Origin: Leptolyngbya sp. 'hensonii' | GTDB taxonomy: Bacteria; Cyanobacteriota; Cyanobacteriia; GCF-001939115 | Assembly (NCBI RefSeq): GCF_001939115.1 | Contig: NZ_MQTZ01000058.1 | Location: 1-52,780, forward strand | Direction of reading: 5' to 3' | DNA: 52,780 bases | Part shown: piece after piece, positions 7,721 through 15,114 of the stretch | Layout: every line of letters begins with the position of its first letter | Position numbering within the stretch: the stretch's first letter is position 1 | The notes under the pieces: generated by a model | What the model was told of the DNA's origin: nothing | The model's database searches: none | What the model saw: the letters and a program-made list of their open reading frames with translations, nothing else | Translations under genes and position numbers: made by a program

Positions 7721-9127
7721 ATGGGAAACTCGTTGTGCATCGAAGATTTACTCACATTGGAGCCTTTTCAAAAACTCCCGCAGGAGCGATTGGAATGGTT
7801 GTGCGATCGGGCTCAGAGGGTTGAACTATCCACTGGAGAGACCTTGATCAATGAAGGAGATCCCCATCGCGGGGTGTTCATTTTGGGCAAAGGTGAGATG
7901 GTGATTACTCGTCGCAGTGAAGGCATCGAAGTTCCTCTGGGACGACATGGTGCCCCTGCTTTTTTTGGTGAAATTCAAGTGCTCACCGATGACCCAGCTC
8001 CCGTAACATTGCGAGCCCTGGCAGATTGCCTCCTGCATGAGATAGAGGCAGGGGACTTTCACACCCTGCTGCACGGCTATCGTGATTTTGAACGCATTGT
8101 CTTTCGCACCGTTGAGCGCCGACTGCGTGGGCTAGAGTCTTTCATTCGCAGCCGAGAAAAAATGGCAGCATTGGGGACTCTGGCAGCGGGGCTGGCCCAT
8201 GAGCTGAATAATCCAGCTGCTGCCCTGGTTCGATCTTTGAAAGAGATGCCAACCGCCATTCTGGAACTGCAACGGATGAATCTGGTCTACGGGCAGCGCC
8301 AGGTTGAGCCAGAGCATACCCAGCAGTGGTTGCAGGTACGAGATGCGGGCCATGAGGCAATTCTTCACGATCGCTGCAATCCGGTCACCTTAACCGATCG
8401 GGAAGAGACGGTCCTAACGTGGTTAGAAGATTACGGTGTAGACCAGGCGTGGAAACTCGCCGAACCCCTGGCAGCCGGAGGGATTGAGATTGCGACCCTG
8501 GAGCAACTCATGGAGCGCTGGCGAGATGATCCAACCGAGCTGCGAGAAATGGGATTGCACTGGTTAGCCCTCTCTTTTGAGGTGATGACTATGATTAAAC
8601 ATGGGTTACGCGGGGCTGAACGAATTTCTGAACTGGTGCAGGCGATGAAATCCTACTCCTATCTGGATCAGGGAGTTCAGCAGGAGGTAGATGTGCATCA
8701 AGGACTGGAAGACACCCTGCGATTATTTGGTCACAAACTCAAACAGGGCATTCAAGTTAAACGGAATTACGATCCACATCTGCCCAAAGTGTTTGCTTAT
8801 GGGAGCGAGTTAAATCAGGTGTGGACAAACCTGATCGATAATGCGATCGAGGCCATGGACGGCAGAGGCTTGCTGGAAATTACCACGCATCATAAAGGCG
8901 ATTCTATTCGGGTTGACATCATAGATTCAGGTAGCGGAATTCCACCTGAAATTCAATTGCGCATTTTTGAGCCCTTTTTCACGACAAAACCGGTGGGCAA
9001 AGGATCGGGCTTGGGGTTGGAAACTGTGCGACGAATTGTGGAGAACCGCCATCAGGGTACAATTCTGTTTGACTCGAAGCCAGGAAAAACCTGTTTTACC
9101 ATTTGCTTGCCAGGGGGCAGGCAGTGA
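7721..9127 (+). CDS. Cyclic-nucleotide-binding sensor histidine kinase
   Basis: The protein has 468 residues. Residues about 10-125 form a CRP-type cyclic nucleotide-binding domain with the GEMVITRR beta roll and FFGEIQVL phosphate-binding cassette. The HisKA region carries GLAHELNNP with phosphoacceptor H160, and the HATPase domain at about 345-465 shows N, G1 (DSGSGIPP), F (FEPFFTTK) and G2 (GSGLGLE) boxes. It is cytosolic, with no membrane segment. The ATG at 7721 is chosen, not the upstream in-frame ATG at 7535, because the latter lies inside the previous gene. The four-base gap links it to the receiver-flavoprotein, which is the likely phosphorylation target. A 150-residue insert separates HisKA and HATPase and is unassigned. 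Confidence 0.88.
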   Translation: MGNSLCIEDLLTLEPFQKLPQERLEWLCDRAQRVELSTGETLINEGDPHRGVFILGKGEMVITRRSEGIEVPLGRHGAPAFFGEIQVLTDDPAPVTLRALADCLLHEIEAGDFHTLLHGYRDFERIVFRTVERRLRGLESFIRSREKMAALGTLAAGLAHELNNPAAALVRSLKEMPTAILELQRMNLVYGQRQVEPEHTQQWLQVRDAGHEAILHDRCNPVTLTDREETVLTWLEDYGVDQAWKLAEPLAAGGIEIATLEQLMERWRDDPTELREMGLHWLALSFEVMTMIKHGLRGAERISELVQAMKSYSYLDQGVQQEVDVHQGLEDTLRLFGHKLKQGIQVKRNYDPHLPKVFAYGSELNQVWTNLIDNAIEAMDGRGLLEITTHHKGDSIRVDIIDSGSGIPPEIQLRIFEPFFTTKPVGKGSGLGLETVRRIVENRHQGTILFDSKPGKTCFTICLPGGRQ

Positions 9128-9157
9128 TCATCACCCCAGCGAAGCCACATAAAGTTA

Positions 9158-9191
9158 AATCGCACCCTTTGACTCTGCTCAGGGTGCGATT
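9158..9191 (-). terminator. Hairpin terminator of the HU gene
   Basis: AATCGCACCCT (9158-9168) and AGGGTGCGATT (9181-9191) form a perfect 11-bp stem. On the minus strand it is followed by a T-rich TTTAACTTTATG, so it suits the HU gene, whose stop is 27 bases upstream. It also lies 31 bases after the histidine kinase stop and may act in both directions. Confidence 0.75.
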
Positions 9192-9217
9192 GGATTGGGT
9201 CAAGAACTATGCCAGGT

Positions 9218-9505
9218 TCAAGTCTCAGCGTCTGGAGACACTCTTTCCTTGAATTGCTTTCCGGCAGAGAAGGCAGGTACTTTGGTCTCAGGGATCTTGA
9301 TGACCTCTCCCGTGCGGGGATTGCGCCCATCCCTGGCCTGCCGGGTCCGCACCTCAAAAGTGCCAAATCCCACCAGCGTTACTTTATCCCCTTCCGAAAC
9401 CGTCTCCACGATCGTCTCCAGGATTGCCGTCAGAATTGCATCCGCGTCCTTCTTGGTTACGTTTGCTTTAGCTGCGATCTCGTCCACTAATTCACCCTTA
9501 TTCAT
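9218..9505 (-). CDS. hup: DNA-binding protein HU
   Basis: This is a 95-residue full-length HU/IHF family protein. It begins MNKGELVDEIA with the dimerising helices, carries the GFGTFEVR saddle strand, and has the DNA-embracing arm around RNPRTGEVIKIP with the conserved RNP tip whose proline kinks DNA. HU is a dimeric nucleoid protein that bends and coats DNA. The gene lies 13 bases downstream of the basic HTH protein on the same strand, so the two chromosome-associated proteins probably share a transcript that ends at the 9158-9191 hairpin. The start ATG is unambiguous. Confidence 0.95.
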   Translation of the reverse strand: MNKGELVDEIAAKANVTKKDADAILTAILETIVETVSEGDKVTLVGFGTFEVRTRQARDGRNPRTGEVIKIPETKVPAFSAGKQFKERVSPDAET

Positions 9506-9518
9506 GAATAAGCCTCAA

Positions 9519-10112
9519 TTATTTTCCTTTGGTGGTTTTGCGCTGGGTGCCGCCGGGCCGGGTACTACTGCTCCGAGTGGTTTTGGCAGTAGCTGTGGAC
9601 CGGCGTTGGGGTTTTGCCGTTGCTGACTCCGTCGCTTTGTTGGTGCGGCTCTGCCCAGCTCTGGTGCGTCCGGTGGTGGGAATTTCAGTCTCAATCACAG
9701 GGATGACCGCACTGATCTCAGGTTGTTCCAGCGCAACCTGTTGTGCTGCAATGGCCTCAACCGCTGCGATCGAGGCATCGCCATTGCCATCTTCCTGTTT
9801 TTTCCGGCGGGGGCGCTTAGGAACTGCTTCCGCCGCCTCGCTTTGCTTGCCTCGTCTGCCAGAGGGCACATAGCGCCGGAGAGACCAGGCACTCACACTA
9901 ATGCCTAACTGTTCTGAGAGTAGGGCTGCCACCTCTGTGTAACTGTATCCCTTTGCCAGTGCTGCTCTTACAGAAGGGGCGACCTGGTTAATGGCTTCGA
10001 CGATCGGCAGATGATCTTTTTCCTTTTTCGGCAAGTCTTTAAGGAAAGATTCAGCCTGTTCCAGGGTGGAACGGTGAACAGCCCTGGATTTGGAGCGGGT
10101 AACGGTAGACAT
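9519..10112 (-). CDS. HTH protein with a long Lys/Arg-rich tail, nucleoid-like
   Basis: The protein has 197 residues from ATG 10112; an in-frame start at 10208 would add 32 residues of no evident conservation. Residues about 20-75 contain a helix-turn-helix-like stretch, GYSYTEVAALLSEQLGISVS followed by WSLRRYVPSG, a pattern also seen in plasmid-mobilisation and resolvase-associated proteins. The C-terminal 90 residues are low complexity, rich in K, R, T, S and A, and resemble histone-H1-like tails. Its position directly upstream of HU supports a role in DNA architecture, but that is inferred from composition and context. No catalytic motif is visible. Confidence 0.75.
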   Translation of the reverse strand: MSTVTRSKSRAVHRSTLEQAESFLKDLPKKEKDHLPIVEAINQVAPSVRAALAKGYSYTEVAALLSEQLGISVSAWSLRRYVPSGRRGKQSEAAEAVPKRPRRKKQEDGNGDASIAAVEAIAAQQVALEQPEISAVIPVIETEIPTTGRTRAGQSRTNKATESATAKPQRRSTATAKTTRSSSTRPGGTQRKTTKGK

Positions 10113-10530
10113 GGTTATTGTTCCATAGAAGAATTTACTCGGAAAACCAGTTGGAGAAATTACCGGATTGAAAGCGACAGTAGAAGTAAGTGGATCAATT
10201 TGTCGCAATTTTTAAATGTTGCAGTTAAGATTTTTTTAAGTAGCAACTTTATAGCACAAATTTGCAGTGATGCAAGCGATTTGGAACAGAAATTAAGTTG
10301 AATAGCTGTTGCAGAGGAGATCAATGTTGATCTTCAGGCATAATTTTTGAAATGGGCCGTAGGGATTAGCGGGTAGGGCTTTGTTCGACTATCGCACGGC
10401 AGATCAGCTCCCACCGCTTCTGGCTTCTCCCAGAAGGGAATGGGGGTCGTAAGAACAGATGAACGCCTTCTACCATTTTTTGGGTCGTTCAGAGCTTAAC
10501 CCCCGGTCCAATTTTTGGGCACCACCTCAC
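10113..10530. other. Gene-free stretch upstream of the HTH gene
   Basis: This stretch of about 420 bases contains AT-rich sequence at 10205-10310, likely the promoter region for the leftward HTH-HU unit. No convincing ORF or RNA was seen. The decayed EAL remnant begins at its right edge. Confidence 0.4.
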
Positions 10531-10656
10531 TCCTCTCTCAGTCGATTGCATGAATTCCCTATGGATACTTTGAAAATTGACTGGACCTTTGTGCATCGCC
10601 TGCGATCGAATTCCAGTGAAACCGTACAGATGATTGTGACCAAACTAGGTTTTTAG
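10531..10656 (+). pseudogene. Remnant of an EAL-domain (c-di-GMP phosphodiesterase) gene
   Basis: The frame reads SSLSRLHEFPMDTLKIDWTF followed by VHRL and then ETVQMIVTKLGF. This matches the SSL-YLHxFPIDxLKIDRSFV...IV segment found late in EAL domains; the 1283-aa GGDEF-EAL protein in this window carries the same segment intact. The catalytic EAL and DDFGTGY parts are missing on the 5' side. The R of KIDRSFV is W here, and the frame stops after 42 matching codons. It is a short decayed fragment, not a functional gene. Confidence 0.7.
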
Positions 10657-10846
10657 GTGCCAGGGCTACCAGAATCTAGGCTTTGCAACCATCCTCTAAA
10701 ATTCTGAATCCTCATAGATTGCTCATTGAACTCTCATCTTTCCACTCCTGAAGACTGCCAGAATCTGGTCAGCATAGTTTTTGCCAGCATTACAACTGTC
10801 AATTTCCCTGGTGGGAAACATGAACGCCGGATTCAGGAGGGGCAAC

Positions 10847-11677
10847 ATGAACACGTTCAGACAACACCTGCCAGAATACCTGATGGAAGCAGCACTGTTG
10901 GGGTTATTCATGATCTCTGCAGGGGTATTTACCATTTTCTTAGAGTATCCTGACTCACCTGTACATCAGGCCATTGCGAATGGAGATGTGCGGCGGTTTT
11001 TAATCGGGATCGCCATGGGAGTAACCGCGATCGCCCTGATCTATTCTCCCTGGGGTCAACAATCCGGTGCCCACATGAATCCAGCCGTAACGCTGACGTT
11101 CTACCGTTTGGGTAAAATCAAGGCTTGGGATGCCTGGTTTTATCTTCTATTTCAATGCCTGGGTGGATTAACCGGTGTTTACTTGGTCGCTTTGGGATTT
11201 GGCCAGGTCTTTACCCAACCCCCTGTCAGCTATGTCGTTACCGTTCCTGGTCCTGCCGGTTGGATGGCAGCTTTGCTAGGTGAGTTGTTGATTGCTTTTT
11301 TAATGATGAGCACCGTATTGGTGATTAGTAATCATAAAAAACTGCATCGCTTCACTGGATTATTTGCTGGATGTCTGGTGATGCTCTATGTAACTTTTGA
11401 AGCTCCTTTTTCTGGTTTTGGCATGAATCCGGCCCGGAGTCTTGCCTCCGCCCTGCCTGCTAATGTTTGGACTGCATTTTGGCTATATGTCATCGTGCCA
11501 CCGATCGGCATGTTTCTGGCAGCAGGTTTATATTCCTATTGGTTTGGCGATCGGGCAGTTAAATGTGCCAAATTGCACCACAACAATCAAAAACGCTGCA
11601 TCTTCCGCTGCAACTATAACCGGAACGGAAAGATTGATCTGAGTGATAACCTGCCAATCAAAGGACAGCACCTATGA
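10847..11677 (+). CDS. Aquaporin / glycerol-facilitator family channel (MIP)
   Basis: This 276-residue inner-membrane channel has six predicted helices and both pore signatures: MNPAVT (first half) and MNPARS (second half), each at the start of a half-helix. AGGAGG at 10835-10840, six bases before ATG 10847, decides that start over an in-frame ATG at 10820. The C-terminal tail (about 45 residues) is hydrophilic and unusual, with a C-IFRC and an NRNGKIDLSDN stretch. Its last codons overlap the GMC oxidoreductase by ATGA, so the channel and the oxidase are made together. Water, glycerol or another small polyol could be the substrate; the pairing suggests a polyol or sugar, but sequence alone cannot say which. 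Confidence 0.88.
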   Translation: MNTFRQHLPEYLMEAALLGLFMISAGVFTIFLEYPDSPVHQAIANGDVRRFLIGIAMGVTAIALIYSPWGQQSGAHMNPAVTLTFYRLGKIKAWDAWFYLLFQCLGGLTGVYLVALGFGQVFTQPPVSYVVTVPGPAGWMAALLGELLIAFLMMSTVLVISNHKKLHRFTGLFAGCLVMLYVTFEAPFSGFGMNPARSLASALPANVWTAFWLYVIVPPIGMFLAAGLYSYWFGDRAVKCAKLHHNNQKRCIFRCNYNRNGKIDLSDNLPIKGQHL

Positions 11678-13239
11678 CAACCCATTCACACTACGACATC
11701 ATCATCATCGGCACAGGTGCTGGGGGAGGCACTCTGGCTTACCATCTAGCATCCAGTGGCAAAAAGATTTTGATTCTGGAACGGGGCACTTTTTTGCCTA
11801 GAGAGAAAGAAAACTGGAGTGCCCTGGAAGTCTACCAGCGAGAACGCTATCACACCCAGGAGCAGTGGTTTGATGCCAATCACAACGCCTTCCGTCCCGG
11901 CATGAATTACTGGGTGGGTGGCAATACCAAAGTCTATGGTGCTGCACTGTTGCGGATGCGAGCACGGGACTTTGAAAGGGTAGAACACAAAGATGGCATT
12001 TCTCCAGAATGGGGGTTAAAGTACCAGGACTTTGCCCCCTACTACACTCAGGCAGAACAACTCTACGATGTGCATGGTCAGGCAGGGCTTGATCCCACTG
12101 AACCACCACGCACTCTACCCTATCCCTATGCCCCTGTGAGCCACGAGCCCTACATGCAGGAGCTTGCCCATGCCTTCACTAGAACTGGTCTACACCCCTT
12201 CAACCTACCCCTGGGCTTGAAACTCAATGAAGTGGACAAAAGCCTGGGCAACTGTATTCGCTGCAATACCTGTGATGGCTTTCCCTGTCTCACCAATGGT
12301 AAAGCTGATGCGGATGTGAACTGTATCATGCCGATTCGGCAAACCAGCCATGTCACCCTGCTGACCAGCGCAAAAGTCACTCGCCTGCACACCAGTCCCT
12401 CCGGACAAACCGTGACCAGGGTAGAAGCGGAGATCCATGGAGAACCACAATCGTTTACAGGCGATATTGTCGTCGTAGCTTGCGGAGCCATTAACTCGGC
12501 GGCGTTGCTGCTGCGATCGTATAACGACCAGCACCCTAAAGGATTGGCAAATCGTTCTGATCAGGTGGGCCGTAACCTGATGAAACATATTTGTACGGCT
12601 CTGGTACAACTGAGTACCAGCTTGAATCCTGCGGTGTATCAAAAGACCATTGGCATTAGTGATTTCTATTGGGGGGAACCTGACTTTCCCTACCCCATGG
12701 GGTTAGTGCAGAACACAGGGAATGTCCTGGCGGACATGTTGCCTGCGGAAGCCCCCGCCTTACTCGCGCCATTGCTGAAACTACGACCAGATGCGGAATT
12801 AAAAGCCGTTGCAGATCATGCGGTTGGCTGGTGGTTACAGACGGAAGACCTGCCAGATGCTGAAAATCGAGTTCGGGTGGATGGAGATCGTCTGCTCCTC
12901 GAATACAAACCCAACAATTTGGTAGCCAGCGATCGACTGGTGAACCGTTGGGTTGAGATCCTCAAGCAGGTCGATCGGGCAGAACATATGCTCCCTTTCA
13001 GCCTCTATCCGCGTAATCGGATGACCCTACAATCGGTTGGGCATCAGTGCGGTACCTGTCGCTTTGGGGAAGACCCAGCCCTGTCGGTGTTGGATCTGAA
13101 CTGTCGCACCCATGATGTCGATAATCTTTATGTGGTGGATGGTAGCTTCTTTCCTTCCAGTTCAGCCGTCAATCCTACCCTGACCATCATTGCCAATGCC
13201 CTGCGGGTGGGCGACCATTTGCTGCAACGATTGAAGTAA
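11674..13239 (+). CDS. GMC-family FAD-dependent oxidoreductase
   Basis: The protein has 521 residues. The FAD dinucleotide fold is at the N terminus (IIIGTGAGGG, about residues 10-19), with the GMC signature region NYWVGGNTKVYGA near 78-90. The C-terminal catalytic region has VGHQCGTCRFGED and VVDGSFFPSSSAVNPT, supplying the His and Asn that deprotonate the alcohol substrate. An insertion holds C194-x2-C197-x2-C200-x4-C205, which looks like a metal or Fe-S knot. The enzyme should oxidise an alcohol, polyol or sugar. No Tat or Sec signal is visible, so it is probably cytosolic. ATGA overlap with the aquaporin gene couples the two. A promoter-like sequence and a new module start just downstream. 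Confidence 0.88.
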   Translation: MTTHSHYDIIIIGTGAGGGTLAYHLASSGKKILILERGTFLPREKENWSALEVYQRERYHTQEQWFDANHNAFRPGMNYWVGGNTKVYGAALLRMRARDFERVEHKDGISPEWGLKYQDFAPYYTQAEQLYDVHGQAGLDPTEPPRTLPYPYAPVSHEPYMQELAHAFTRTGLHPFNLPLGLKLNEVDKSLGNCIRCNTCDGFPCLTNGKADADVNCIMPIRQTSHVTLLTSAKVTRLHTSPSGQTVTRVEAEIHGEPQSFTGDIVVVACGAINSAALLLRSYNDQHPKGLANRSDQVGRNLMKHICTALVQLSTSLNPAVYQKTIGISDFYWGEPDFPYPMGLVQNTGNVLADMLPAEAPALLAPLLKLRPDAELKAVADHAVGWWLQTEDLPDAENRVRVDGDRLLLEYKPNNLVASDRLVNRWVEILKQVDRAEHMLPFSLYPRNRMTLQSVGHQCGTCRFGEDPALSVLDLNCRTHDVDNLYVVDGSFFPSSSAVNPTLTIIANALRVGDHLLQRLK

Positions 13240-13355
13240 GGACGAAGTTTCCTTACCCCCGTCCCTATCCAGAAGACTACTACGATATATTTCCGGATTG
13301 GGGGATGGTTGCGATGTAGTCGCCATAGTCAACCCCCCAATCCATGACCAAAGGG

Positions 13356-13384
13356 TAGACAAAGTCATACTACGTCTGTAGTAT
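13356..13384 (+). promoter_or_regulatory. Sigma70-like promoter with a GTAGTAT dyad operator
   Basis: TAGACA (13356-13361) and TAGTAT (13379-13384) are 17 bases apart. A perfect 7-bp dyad, ATACTAC-gtct-GTAGTAT (13367-13384), covers the spacer and -10. It resembles the TACTAC...GTAGTA operators of BlaI/MecI-type repressors. The same GTAGTAT half-site occurs twice in the promoter of the tRNA-like cluster at 14746-14763. Confidence 0.55.
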
Positions 13385-13454
13385 ATGAATAGCAAACTTG
13401 GAGATCTGACTTCCATGATATCCATTCTTTCTCTCCTCCTATGCAGCGCAACCT

Positions 13455-13652
13455 ATGGCCAATCCAGAACTATCTGGTTGGCAACCGTTGTGCTGTTTGG
13501 CGATGAGGGCATGGATACAAGCATTTCAAGTAAAGGCATATCTGAACTTGCCGAACTCGCCGATCGTCGGGGCGGGTTTAATCCAGAACAAAGCATCACG
13601 AGCGGAAGGAGCAGGTACATCCCTGCGCCAATCTAGGGCAAAGCGTAACTAA
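13455..13652 (+). CDS. Possible small protein, 65 aa
   Basis: A 65-codon frame starts at ATG 13455 and ends nine bases before a strong terminator, about 70 bases after the promoter with the GTAGTAT dyad. It is rich in A, L, Q and R and ends in a basic RAEGAG...SRAKRN tail. I do not recognise it, and no good ribosome-binding site precedes it. An overlapping frame (13385-13636) is an alternative. The position between promoter and terminator is the only positive evidence. The stretch could instead be an untranslated leader or a small RNA. The sequence 13240-13355 shows no gene. Confidence 0.3.
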   Translation: MANPELSGWQPLCCLAMRAWIQAFQVKAYLNLPNSPIVGAGLIQNKASRAEGAGTSLRQSRAKRN

Positions 13653-13660
13653 CCCTCGCA

Positions 13661-13698
13661 CCCCCGCTCCTGAGTATCAGAAGCGGGGGTCATTTTTT
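13661..13698 (+). terminator. Rho-independent terminator before the HNH gene
   Basis: CCCCCGCT pairs with AGCGGGGG (8 bp), with an inner CTGA/TCAG stem closing a GTA loop, followed by TCATTTTTT. It sits 15 bases before the HNH ATG, between the dyad promoter and the gene, so it may be an attenuator and not simply the end of an upstream transcript. Confidence 0.85.
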
Positions 13699-13713
13699 AG
13701 AGGAGTGAAAACC

Positions 13714-14241
13714 ATGGAACCAGACCAGCAACGGCCACCCTCGGTGTTACAGAAATCGGTGGTGGTGTTCTCGAAGAACTACCTGCCCGTCAGTCGGGTC
13801 AACATCCGACGCGCTGTCACCCTTCTGGTAGCCGGACAGGCAGAGCCATTGGGTTTCATTGAGGGTGCGATCTGGCAGGTTCGTTCTCCCAGTTTCGTCC
13901 TACAAGTGCCTGAACACATCCGGTTGACAGTTTCGAACCCAGAGCGGTTATGGAAGGTGCCTCCCGTCAACCGACGGGAAGTGCTGAGACGAGATGGTCA
14001 TGCCTGCCAGTACTGTGGTAGCACCCGCAAGTTAACCCTGGACCATGTCATCCCCAAATCGAAGGGGGGGCCTCACACCTGGGATAACGTGGTCACCGCC
14101 TGTGAGCCTTGCAACCTGAAGAAGGGCAACCAACTGTTGCATGAGGTGGGCCTGGTGTTGAAGAGCAAACCCAAAGCCCCAACTCACCCTGCCGTTGCCT
14201 TCGCTGAGCAGTTCTGGAAAGAGCACCCCTCTGTCAGTTAA
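13714..14241 (+). CDS. HNH endonuclease (cyanobacterial zinc-knuckle type)
   Basis: The protein has 175 residues. The N-terminal half (about 15-80) is an NYLPVSRVNIRRAVTLL...G domain shared by many cyanobacterial HNH proteins. The nuclease core at about 88-140 shows CQYCG, LDHVIPKSKGG, WDNVV and CEPCN, so both CxxC zinc knuckles and the D-H, N and N residues of HNH are intact. AGGAG (13701-13705) eight bases before ATG 13714 fits better than GTG 13705. It probably nicks or cleaves DNA; the target is unknown. It sits between a strong terminator and a 128-aa gene 30 bases downstream, just before the tRNA-like run. HNH proteins beside tRNA arrays are known from mobile elements, so it may belong to that module. 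Confidence 0.88.
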   Translation: MEPDQQRPPSVLQKSVVVFSKNYLPVSRVNIRRAVTLLVAGQAEPLGFIEGAIWQVRSPSFVLQVPEHIRLTVSNPERLWKVPPVNRREVLRRDGHACQYCGSTRKLTLDHVIPKSKGGPHTWDNVVTACEPCNLKKGNQLLHEVGLVLKSKPKAPTHPAVAFAEQFWKEHPSVS

Positions 14242-14271
14242 GTCCGTCCAGCCCTACAGGAGGCTCCACCC

Positions 14272-14658
14272 ATGTTGAAGTTGCAATACACCGAAAACGG
14301 ACTGTTCATGGAACGGGTCAGTGGCTCTGTTGAAACCATGGTGGCTCAGCGAACTGCTCTGGTGTTACGGGCAGGCCGATCGCTCCATCTGCAACTGGGG
14401 CGGGCCTCCTTCCTGCTCCCTGCGGATATGCCCACCCTGGCCGAACTGGAGGTCCTGATCTGGATGGAGCAGTCCTCACAGATCACGATTTGTCTCGTTG
14501 ATCTGGACACCGTGGAAGTGAGTGTTGCTGGGATTTGGGTGACGGAGCAGGTGGATGCGGAAGACGGCATCTTTCTGGCAACGACACCGATCGCGATCGA
14601 GGCCCTGATTGAACAACTCTGGCAACAAGCCCAGAAAGCAATCTCTTCCACGGCCTGA
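14272..14658 (+). CDS. Conserved cyanobacterial hypothetical protein, 128 aa
   Basis: I recognise the overall pattern as a cyanobacteria-restricted family but know no function. It starts MLKLQYTENGLFMERV, has a central ASFLLPADMPTLAELE segment, and ends with a long helix (ALIEQLWQQAQKAISS). It has no signal peptide or membrane segment. AGGAGG lies before ATG 14272, giving a strong start. It follows the HNH gene by 30 bases on the same strand and ends ten bases before a perfect hairpin, so the pair forms a two-gene unit immediately upstream of the promoter for the tRNA-like genes. Confidence 0.75.
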   Translation: MLKLQYTENGLFMERVSGSVETMVAQRTALVLRAGRSLHLQLGRASFLLPADMPTLAELEVLIWMEQSSQITICLVDLDTVEVSVAGIWVTEQVDAEDGIFLATTPIAIEALIEQLWQQAQKAISSTA

Positions 14659-14667
14659 AACCAAAAT

Positions 14668-14698
14668 GGAGAGGACAATCTGGGGGTTTGTCCTCTCC
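14668..14698 (+). terminator. Terminator-like hairpin
   Basis: GGAGAGGACAA (14668-14678) and TTGTCCTCTCC (14688-14698) make a perfect 11-bp stem directly after the 128-aa gene. No T run follows, so termination is probable but not of the classic form. Confidence 0.6.
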
Positions 14699-14736
14699 CC
14701 TCAAAAGCAAAATTCCAGAAAAGTTGTGGGATCTCC

Positions 14737-14766
14737 TTGACAATTGTAGTATATTAGTAGTATGTA
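14737..14766 (+). promoter_or_regulatory. Promoter of the tRNA-like cluster with two GTAGTAT half-sites
   Basis: A consensus -35 TTGACA (14737-14742) is followed after 18 bases by TATGTA (14761-14766). Between and into the -10 lie two direct GTAGTAT copies (14746-14752, 14757-14763), 11 bp apart, that is one helical turn. The same heptamer forms the dyad at 13367-13384. Confidence 0.65.
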
Positions 14767-14788
14767 TGTAATACAGTATCGATATCTA

Positions 14789-14860
14789 AGTTTGGTCGAA
14801 GCAAGCCGTCTGTAAAACGGATGTCCCCCTGTCCCGTAGGTTCAAATCCTACCCAGTTCT
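14789..14860 (+). tRNA. Degenerate tRNA-like gene, Tyr(GTA) anticodon arm
   Basis: The anticodon arm CCGT-CTGTAAA-ACGG (14806-14820) has anticodon GTA. The T arm GTAGG-TTCAAAT-CCTAC (14836-14852) is perfect. The D arm is missing: only about ten bases separate the weak acceptor strand (14789-14795) from the anticodon arm. The acceptor stem pairs at only about four positions, and no long variable arm typical of bacterial tRNA-Tyr is seen. It is probably a pseudo-tRNA or a highly reduced one. Confidence 0.45.
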
Positions 14861-14872
14861 CCCGGCCCTTAT

Positions 14873-14957
14873 GGAGAGATGGCCATTGGCAACGCAAGCT
14901 GTTTGCTAAACAGTCGTGGATGAAGGTCCACTGTGGGTTCGACTCCCACTCTCTCCG
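14873..14957 (+). tRNA. tRNA-Ser(GCT), shortened D arm
   Basis: The acceptor GGAGAGA pairs perfectly with TCTCTCC (14950-14956), with discriminator G. Anticodon stem CTGT/ACAG plus a G-T pair closes a TTGCTAA loop with anticodon GCT (14905-14907). The variable arm GTGGA...TCCAC identifies a class II tRNA, and the T arm carries TTCGACT. The D arm is reduced to GCC-ATT-GGC, several bases shorter than usual. No CCA is encoded. Confidence 0.8.
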
Positions 14958-14962
14958 CCTTT

Positions 14963-15061
14963 GAGGACGTGGTGTAACTGGATGAACCCATCAGTCTCGG
15001 AAACCGAAAAGTGGGGATATTGCCTGTGGCAACACTCCCCAAACAAATCCCTCCGTTCTCG
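14963..15061 (+). tRNA. tRNA-like gene, Pro(CGG) anticodon loop, expanded core
   Basis: GAGGACG (14963-14969) and CGTTCTC (15054-15060) give a complete 7-bp acceptor stem (one G-T pair) with discriminator G. TCAGT-CTCGGAA-ACCGA (14991-15007) is an anticodon arm with one A-C mismatch and anticodon CGG. Where the variable and T arms should be there is a nested hairpin, TGGGGA...TCCCCA enclosing TTGCC-TGT-GGCAA (15012-15041), then AACAAAT. No normal T stem forms. The intact acceptor contrasts with the disordered core. Confidence 0.45.
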
Positions 15062-15114
15062 CCCATTGTCGAGGCTGTCCGGCATGGACGAAGAAAGTGT
15101 CTTCAAAAAATCAT

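Noticed and set aside
13385-13636. 83-codon ORF after the dyad promoter
   Set aside because: It starts at the -10 region itself and has no family or ribosome-binding site. The overlapping 65-codon frame next to the terminator is slightly better, and even that is weak.
14963-15061. A tRNA with a group I intron
   Set aside because: The extra sequence in this and the next unit is far below group I intron size and lacks recognisable P/Q/R/S elements.
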